Assembly: GCA_037444075.1 (NCBI GenBank)
Contig: JBBIND010000098.1
Coordinates: 1 to 10,382, forward strand
Source: JBBIND01 sp037444075
GTDB lineage: Bacteria; Acidobacteriota; Terriglobia; Bryobacterales; Bryobacteraceae
DNA: 10,382 nt
Direction: 5' to 3'
Shown here: piece by piece, positions 6,421 through 10,382 of the stretch
Numbering within the stretch: position 1 is the stretch's first letter
Layout: every line of letters begins with the position of its first letter
Position numbers and translations under genes: made by a program
The notes under the pieces: generated by a model
Seen by the model: only the letters and a program-made list of their open reading frames with translations
The model's database searches: none
What the model was told of the DNA's origin: nothing

Positions 6421-7590
6421 TTGTCGGACACATCGTTGCTCACGCCATCTTTGCCGGCCCAGAAACCCAGGAACATCGGCGTTACGCTGATTGCGCTGGG
6501 TGCGGCCGTCGCGCTGCTGTATTTTGGCCGGCTGTTCTTCATTACGCTTGTCGTCGCCATCATCATCGCCTTCCTGCTGGATCCTTTCGTGAGTTTTCTG
6601 GTTCGGCTGAGGTTGCCTCGCAGCCTGGCAAGTTTTCTGGTTTGCTCCGTGACCTTGCTGCTGATCTACCTTCTGGGGCTGGGGCTTTACGCGCAACTTT
6701 CGGTGCTCGCGGAGGACCTGCCGCGATACAGCGAACGGCTGAATCAGCTGGTTGACAACATCGCCCAGAAGCTGGAGGAGACCGAACAGACCGCCTACCA
6801 GCTGCTGGTGCCAAAACGCTTTCAGCCGAAGGAACCGCCTCCCGCCCAGGCGCCTGCGCAACCGGCTGCGCGGATACGGCGCTCGGCGGAGCCGCCGACC
6901 CCGATCACCCCGCCGGCGGTGCAGGAGGTCAGGATTCAACGCGAAAGGACTTCGCTGGTCAACTACGTTTACAGCTACCTGCGGTCGTTTTACTACGCCT
7001 TGTTGATGGCCTCGTTCGTCCCCTTTCTGGTCTACTTCATGCTTAGCTGGCGGGATCATATCCGCAAGAGCTTCCTCAACCTGTTTCAGGTTGAGGACCG
7101 GCCCGCGGTCGGCAAAAGTTACGAGGGCATCGCCGGCATGGTGAGGGCTTACGTGGTTGGCAACTTCGTCCTGGGCGTCCTGCTGGCAGCGGTCAGCGGG
7201 TTGTTCTTCTGGGCGATGAAACTGCCCTATTTTCTGCTGATCGGGCCGCTGAGCGGGTTTCTCAGCCTGATCCCCTATATCGGTTTGCCTCTGGCCATCC
7301 TGCCGCCCTTTGTGGCCTCGCTCCTGGTGTTCACCAGCCTGACCCCGTTCCTGGTGATTGCCGCCGTGGTGGGCTTTCTCCACTTGCTGGCGCTCAACCT
7401 GTTCTATCCTGCCATGGTCGGCTCGCGCGTCCACCTGAACCCGCTGGCAGTGACCGTGGCGCTGATGTTCTTCGGCATCCTGTGGGGCGGCGTCGGACTG
7501 GTACTGGCCATCCCCGTGGCTGCCGGCTTGAAGGCGGCGTGCGATAATATCGCCGGGCTGAAGCCCTATGGCAGGTTGCTGGGCGACTGA
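6421..7590 (+). CDS. AI-2E family transporter (UPF0118/PerM-type membrane protein)
   Basis: A 389-residue polytopic membrane protein. Hydrophobic segments lie at about residues 19-38, 40-60, 68-90, 191-210, 233-255, 259-282, 285-317 and 343-378. This is the arrangement of the AI-2E family: three N-terminal spans, a soluble linker, then the rest. The conserved C-terminal half is clear: GPLSGFLSLIPYIGLPLAILPP (275-296), LNLFYPAMVGSRVHLNPLAV (345-364) and FGILWGGVGLVLAIPVAAGLK (371-391 region). Members export small molecules or ions (TqsA for autoinducer-2, others as Na+/H+ antiporters), so the substrate here is unknown. The start is TTG 6421 with GGCGAGG ten bases upstream. The linker contains a proline/alanine-rich stretch at about 137-165 that looks unstructured. 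It is not obviously linked in function to its neighbours. Confidence 0.93.
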   Translation: MSDTSLLTPSLPAQKPRNIGVTLIALGAAVALLYFGRLFFITLVVAIIIAFLLDPFVSFLVRLRLPRSLASFLVCSVTLLLIYLLGLGLYAQLSVLAEDLPRYSERLNQLVDNIAQKLEETEQTAYQLLVPKRFQPKEPPPAQAPAQPAARIRRSAEPPTPITPPAVQEVRIQRERTSLVNYVYSYLRSFYYALLMASFVPFLVYFMLSWRDHIRKSFLNLFQVEDRPAVGKSYEGIAGMVRAYVVGNFVLGVLLAAVSGLFFWAMKLPYFLLIGPLSGFLSLIPYIGLPLAILPPFVASLLVFTSLTPFLVIAAVVGFLHLLALNLFYPAMVGSRVHLNPLAVTVALMFFGILWGGVGLVLAIPVAAGLKAACDNIAGLKPYGRLLGD

Positions 7591-7654
7591 CATACAATCT
7601 TTACTTTGCCTCTCTGCTGACAGAGGACCGAAATTTCTCCCGGAGTAGACGCTC

Positions 7655-8545
7655 ATGCGAAGACGAGAATTCCTGGCTGCCGGTTTGGCGTGCGGCCAAT
7701 TGCGGGCCGCAGGCCGTATTGACCGCTCGCGCGTGAGCGCCATTACCGACGAAATCGCCCGCTCTCCGCAGGACGCCATCGCATTCGCACGCCAATACCG
7801 GCTGCGGTGGGTGGAGTTGCGCGGAGTGCCCGGCGGCCGGGCGTCCTATTTCGAATTGGGTGAGAATGAGCTCCGGCAGGCCGCGCGAGAACTGGCGGAT
7901 AACGGACTGAAGGTCTCCTTCCTCAACACGTCCATGCTGAAGTACATGCTCCCCGGGACGGAGCCAGCCAATCCCCGTGCCAACACGCCCCGCGCGGAAG
8001 CGATGTTTGCCCGGCGCATGGAAAGCCTCAAGCAGGCGCTCGATGCCGCGCACGCCTTCGGTACCGACAAAGTCCGGGTGTTCACGTTCGCCCGCGTGCA
8101 GGAGCCCGCCGGATTGCTCTCCAGGCTTGCGGACATTGTGGGTGAGATGACCGAAGTGGCCGCGCGCGCCAAAGTCCGCCTGCTCGTGGAGAACGAAGGC
8201 AGCTGCAACGTCGCCACGTGCGTTGAAGTGGCCGCCCTCCTCAAGGCGGTGCCTTCGCCCTGGTTCGGCGTCAACTGGGATCCCATGAACGGCCTCCGGT
8301 TTCAGGAAGCGCCCTACCCGGACGGCTACGCGCTGCTCCCCAAGGACCGGCTCGGCAACGTGCAAATCAAAGGACGGAGCCTGCTGGAAGGACCCCAACA
8401 ACTGAATTGGGCGGCTATCTTCCGCGCGCTGGAGGCCGACGGCTACGCCGGGCAGGTAGGGCTCGAGACGCATTACGGCGAAAACCGCATTCAGTCGTCG
8501 CATGACTCCATGCAAACCATCCTCCGCATTGTGGAACCGAGCTAA
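7655..8545 (+). CDS. Tat-signal sugar phosphate isomerase/epimerase-like TIM-barrel protein
   Basis: A 296-residue xylose-isomerase-like TIM-barrel protein. It begins MRRREFLAAGLACGQLRAAG, a twin-arginine signal, with ATG 7655 preceded by GGAG (7642-7645). Barrel features: ISAITDEIA-type first strand (residues 28-35, read VSAITDEIA), VRVFTFAR (140-147), LLVENEGSC (176-184; E179 is the usual first metal ligand), GVNWDPMN (205-212; D209), VQIKGR (236-241) and VGLETHYGE (268-276; E271). The position normally occupied by H in H-x-K-D is Q237, and D is replaced by G240. The best description is a sugar isomerase/epimerase or related lyase acting outside the cytoplasm. It is a different subgroup from the 3131-4075 protein, with little visible similarity beyond the fold. 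Its stop abuts the next start, which suggests cotranscription. Confidence 0.91.
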   Translation: MRRREFLAAGLACGQLRAAGRIDRSRVSAITDEIARSPQDAIAFARQYRLRWVELRGVPGGRASYFELGENELRQAARELADNGLKVSFLNTSMLKYMLPGTEPANPRANTPRAEAMFARRMESLKQALDAAHAFGTDKVRVFTFARVQEPAGLLSRLADIVGEMTEVAARAKVRLLVENEGSCNVATCVEVAALLKAVPSPWFGVNWDPMNGLRFQEAPYPDGYALLPKDRLGNVQIKGRSLLEGPQQLNWAAIFRALEADGYAGQVGLETHYGENRIQSSHDSMQTILRIVEPS

Positions 8546-9049
8546 GTGAACCGAACCTTCGCGTGCTACTTATTGATCGGACTAACCCTGGTGGGCGTGT
8601 TGATCGCCGTCAGTTTGTACATCAGCCGCGGTTCTCACATACGGCTTGAAGGGGCCATCCTGAAGGTCCGCACGCTCGCCATGGATGAGAAAAGCAGCGT
8701 GGCGGTGGCGGATTTCCGGTTCGTCAATCCAGCGTCCTATCCCTTCGTGGTGCGGGACGTGGAGATTAGCTTGATCGATGCCTCAGGCAACGTGATCAAA
8801 GGCATGCTGGTGGCCGACGTGGACGCCAAGCGCCTGTTCGAGTACTTCCCGATCCTCGGGCAAAAGTACAATCCCTCATTGCTGATGCGGGACCGCGTGG
8901 AAGCGCGGCAATCGCTGGACCGTATGGTAAGCGCGCGCTTCGAACTGCCGGAAGCCGAGGTGGTCGCGCGTCAGGCACTGCGCATACTCATCCGCGACGT
9001 CGACGGGGCCTCTTCGGAAATCGTCGAAAAGAAGTCTCCGGCGGAGTAG
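8546..9049 (+). CDS. Membrane-anchored protein with WHy/LEA14-like domain appearance, 167 aa
   Basis: Starts at GTG 8546, directly after the TAA of the isomerase gene, so it is probably expressed by coupling. Residues 7-26 form a membrane anchor or uncleaved signal; the rest would face the periplasm. Residues 36-100 alternate hydrophobic and polar positions as in a beta sandwich, with VADFRFVNPASYPFVVRDVE (54-73) resembling the 'F.v.NP..yP..v..v' core of WHy/LEA14 domains, followed by ISLIDASGNVIKG. The remaining part (ARFELPEAEVVARQALRIL, about 129-147) looks like the last strands and a helix. No catalytic motif is visible. Its role next to a Tat-exported isomerase is unknown. The WHy link is a pattern impression only. 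Confidence 0.75.
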   Translation: MNRTFACYLLIGLTLVGVLIAVSLYISRGSHIRLEGAILKVRTLAMDEKSSVAVADFRFVNPASYPFVVRDVEISLIDASGNVIKGMLVADVDAKRLFEYFPILGQKYNPSLLMRDRVEARQSLDRMVSARFELPEAEVVARQALRILIRDVDGASSEIVEKKSPAE

Positions 9050-9066
9050 CGCGGTCCTGGCAGGCT

Positions 9067-9085
9067 GCCGAAAGAGCCTTTCGGC
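9067..9085 (+). terminator. Hairpin after the WHy-like gene, probable terminator without T-run
   Basis: GCCGAAAG (9067-9074) and CTTTCGGC (9078-9085) make a perfect 8-base stem with a 3-base loop, starting 18 bases after the stop at 9049. A T-run is lacking. Position between convergent genes supports a role in ending transcription. Confidence 0.5.
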
Positions 9086-9102
9086 GGGTCCGGGGCGCAC
9101 CC

Positions 9103-9187
9103 CTGAAGCTTATGGCACACGGCAAACCAACGGCTTGCGGGCCCACGTAGAGCGAGCTTCAGCTTGCTCAACGGCTTCCTCCGCAGC
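9103..9187. repeat. REP-like direct repeat, copy 1 (left of the gap)
   Basis: An 85-base unit that matches 9306-9390 at 76 of 85 positions without gaps. Its right part contains the near-palindrome GAGCGAGCTTCAGCTTGCTC. CTGAAGCT at its left end pairs with AGCTTCAG inside it. The inner stem seen in copy 2 is disrupted here, and the bases before CTGAAG do not extend the outer stem, so this copy looks like a worn edge copy. It lies outside any gene. Confidence 0.8.
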
Positions 9188-9287
9188 NNNNNNNNNNNNN
9201 NNNNNNNNNNNNNNNNNNNNNNNNNNNNNNNNNNNNNNNNNNNNNNNNNNNNNNNNNNNNNNNNNNNNNNNNNNNNNNNNNNNNNNN
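9188..9287. other. Assembly gap (100 N)
   Basis: A run of exactly 100 N, the conventional placeholder for a gap of unknown size. The 13 bases before it (9175-9187) and after it (9288-9300) are identical, CTTCCTCCGCAGC, so the break lies inside repeated sequence. Confidence 0.98.
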
Positions 9288-9301
9288 CTTCCTCCGCAGC
9301 A

Positions 9302-9390
9302 CAAGCTGAAGCTTATGCTACATGCCAAACCAACCGCTTGCGGGCCCATGTAGAGCGAGCTTCAGCTTGCTCAACGGCATCTTCAGCAGC
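9302..9390. repeat. REP-like direct repeat, copy 2 (right of the gap), with long stem-loop
   Basis: Repeat body 9306-9390, preceded by CAAG, which extends the stem. CAAGCTGAAGCT (9302-9313) is the exact reverse complement of AGCTTCAGCTTG (9358-9369). Inside it, CTACATG (9318-9324) pairs with CATGTAG (9347-9353), leaving a 22-base loop. The unit ends 3 bases before the stop codon of the minus-strand ligase gene, so it may serve as that gene's transcript end. No transposase lies nearby. Confidence 0.78.
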
Positions 9391-9392
9391 CT

Positions 9393-10382
9393 CTAACGGT
9401 CCCACCTTCCCTTCTCACGCAGCGCGGCTATCTCCTGCGCCGCCCGCTCCCGCAGGACCAGGTAATCCACTTTGGCCACCCGGTTCAATGGCATCTGCCC
9501 CGGCTCCACCAGGACGTAGTGCAGCGGGCGCATGTAGGACGTCAACCCCCGGGCGTGCTTGCGCAGCTCCTCCACTGTGAGTTCCACATTCGGCTTCTTC
9601 TCCACGAAAGCCACCACTGCTTCGGAGAGCAGAGCGTGCTCGGCGCCCACCACGCCACAGTCGGCCACCTTCTCCTGTAAAGCGCAGAAGTGGCTCTCCA
9701 CATCGCCGGGGAATATCTGGTTGCCGGCAGGCTTGATGACCAACTTGGCGCGCCCCAGGAAGTGCAAACCCTGGGCATCGACGTAGCCGAGGTCGCCTGT
9801 GTAGAGATAACCGTCGCTCGAAATGGCTTTGGCCGTGGCCACCGGATCATTCAAGTAGCCGGCGAACGTCTGCGGGCCGCTGAAGCAGACCTCGCCCAGC
9901 TCGCCATCGGGCAACTCTTCGCCCGCCGACCCGTCTTCGCGCATAGGCCCTCGTATCGACATCGGGTAGAGCGGCATGTCATAGCCCAGGCTGGCGGAGA
10001 CTGCCTCGATGTCCGCCGTCACAGGCGTATAAGTGCAGAAGCCCGACGCTTCGGTCAAACCCAATCCCGTACCGATCTTCGGCGCCATTCCAGCCAGCCG
10101 CTCGATGAACTGCCGCGATACCTGTTGACCTCCGTAGACGGCTGTGTGCAGGCTGCTGAGGTCGTAGCTGGCATAGTCCGACAGGCGCCACTCCAGGTTG
10201 AACATGGCCGGGAGCTGTCCGATGATGGTGACGCTGTGATCCCCTACCGCTTTGAGTGAGCGGGCGGCATCAAACACCTCCAACAGCACCACCGCGCCGC
10301 CGTAGAAGAACGTCGTCATCATCCCTTCTGACTGCCCTGCCACATGGGAGGGAGGCACATTCACCAGGAACCGCGTATTTTC
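9393..10382 (-). CDS. Acyl-CoA synthetase / AMP-forming ligase, C-terminal two thirds (5' end outside window)
   Basis: A frame of 329 residues plus stop, open through the right edge, so the N-terminus and the P-loop-like A3 motif lie outside. Motifs of class I adenylate-forming enzymes, in order: FLVNVPPSHVAGQSEG near the edge (A4-like), GTGLGLTEASGF (A5, holding the adenylate), YLYTGDLGYVDAQG (A7; GAC at 9792-9794 is the ribose-binding aspartate), FLGRAKLVIKPAGNQIFPGDVE (hinge and A8), and PLNRVAKVDYLVL, whose lysine codon at 9471-9473 is the A10 catalytic lysine. The C-terminal lid domain is therefore complete. The enzyme activates a carboxylic acid with ATP, most likely for thioester formation with CoA or a carrier. 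The acid is not predictable. It converges with the WHy-like gene across the repeat region. Confidence 0.92.
   Translation of the reverse strand, partial: ENTRFLVNVPPSHVAGQSEGMMTTFFYGGAVVLLEVFDAARSLKAVGDHSVTIIGQLPAMFNLEWRLSDYASYDLSSLHTAVYGGQQVSRQFIERLAGMAPKIGTGLGLTEASGFCTYTPVTADIEAVSASLGYDMPLYPMSIRGPMREDGSAGEELPDGELGEVCFSGPQTFAGYLNDPVATAKAISSDGYLYTGDLGYVDAQGLHFLGRAKLVIKPAGNQIFPGDVESHFCALQEKVADCGVVGAEHALLSEAVVAFVEKKPNVELTVEELRKHARGLTSYMRPLHYVLVEPGQMPLNRVAKVDYLVLRERAAQEIAALREKGRWDR

Noticed and set aside
7609..7626. Small hairpin CTCTG/CAGAG between the AI-2E gene and the second isomerase gene, considered as a terminator or riboswitch.
   Set aside because: Only a 5-base stem and no T-run; no known riboswitch motif. 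Too weak to list.
6364..7779. A 471-codon minus-strand open frame across the AI-2E gene.
   Set aside because: The translation is dominated by Q, H, R and E, the mirror of hydrophobic codons on the other strand. The plus-strand frame is a clear membrane protein.
9103..9390. CRISPR array.
   Set aside because: The repeats are 85 bases long, directly adjacent and imperfect, with no regular spacers and no cas genes.

Overview
The window is GC-rich bacterial chromosome. Several features suggest an acidobacterium of the Bryobacterales/Solibacter type: paired Tat-exported Gfo/Idh/MocA oxidoreductase and xylose-isomerase-like TIM-barrel genes, a BNR-repeat gene remnant, and the style of the small proteins. 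This assignment is inferred from gene content and was not tested by any search. A run of exactly 100 N shows that the piece is scaffolded.

Layout. At the left edge, a minus-strand gene (positions 1-1467, running off the window) encodes a membrane protein with three N-terminal membrane segments and a long charged disordered region. A short intergenic region separates it from a divergent small zinc-ribbon gene (1562-1843). Two plus-strand genes follow, an oxidoreductase (1922-3115) and a sugar-isomerase-like protein (3131-4075). They are 15 bases apart, both carry twin-arginine N-termini, and they probably act together on exported sugars. They meet head-on a minus-strand operon read from 6025 to 4094: ruvX (yqgF), mltG and a helical protein of unknown function. 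Its genes overlap by 4 and about 77 bases.

The plus strand then carries a decayed gene (6092-6312). It has the signal peptide and N-terminus of a BNR-repeat-type secreted protein and, in another frame, what looks like the C-terminus of the same kind of protein, as if the middle had been deleted. Next come an AI-2E-family membrane protein (6421-7590), a second Tat-type sugar isomerase/epimerase-like protein (7655-8545) and, directly after its stop codon, a membrane-anchored protein with a WHy/LEA14-like look (8546-9049).

The last intergenic region lies between convergent genes. It holds a hairpin, then two 85-base direct repeats on either side of the 100-N gap, with palindromic REP-like structure. 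A minus-strand adenylate-forming acyl-CoA synthetase/ligase gene (9393 to the right edge, 5' end missing) closes the window.

I see no phage, CRISPR, toxin-antitoxin or transposase gene, and no convincing new multi-gene system. The points most worth a second look are the REP-like repeat at the gap, the deletion-type pseudogene, the altered metal-site residues in the two isomerase-like proteins, and the out-of-frame overlap between mltG and the gene after it.
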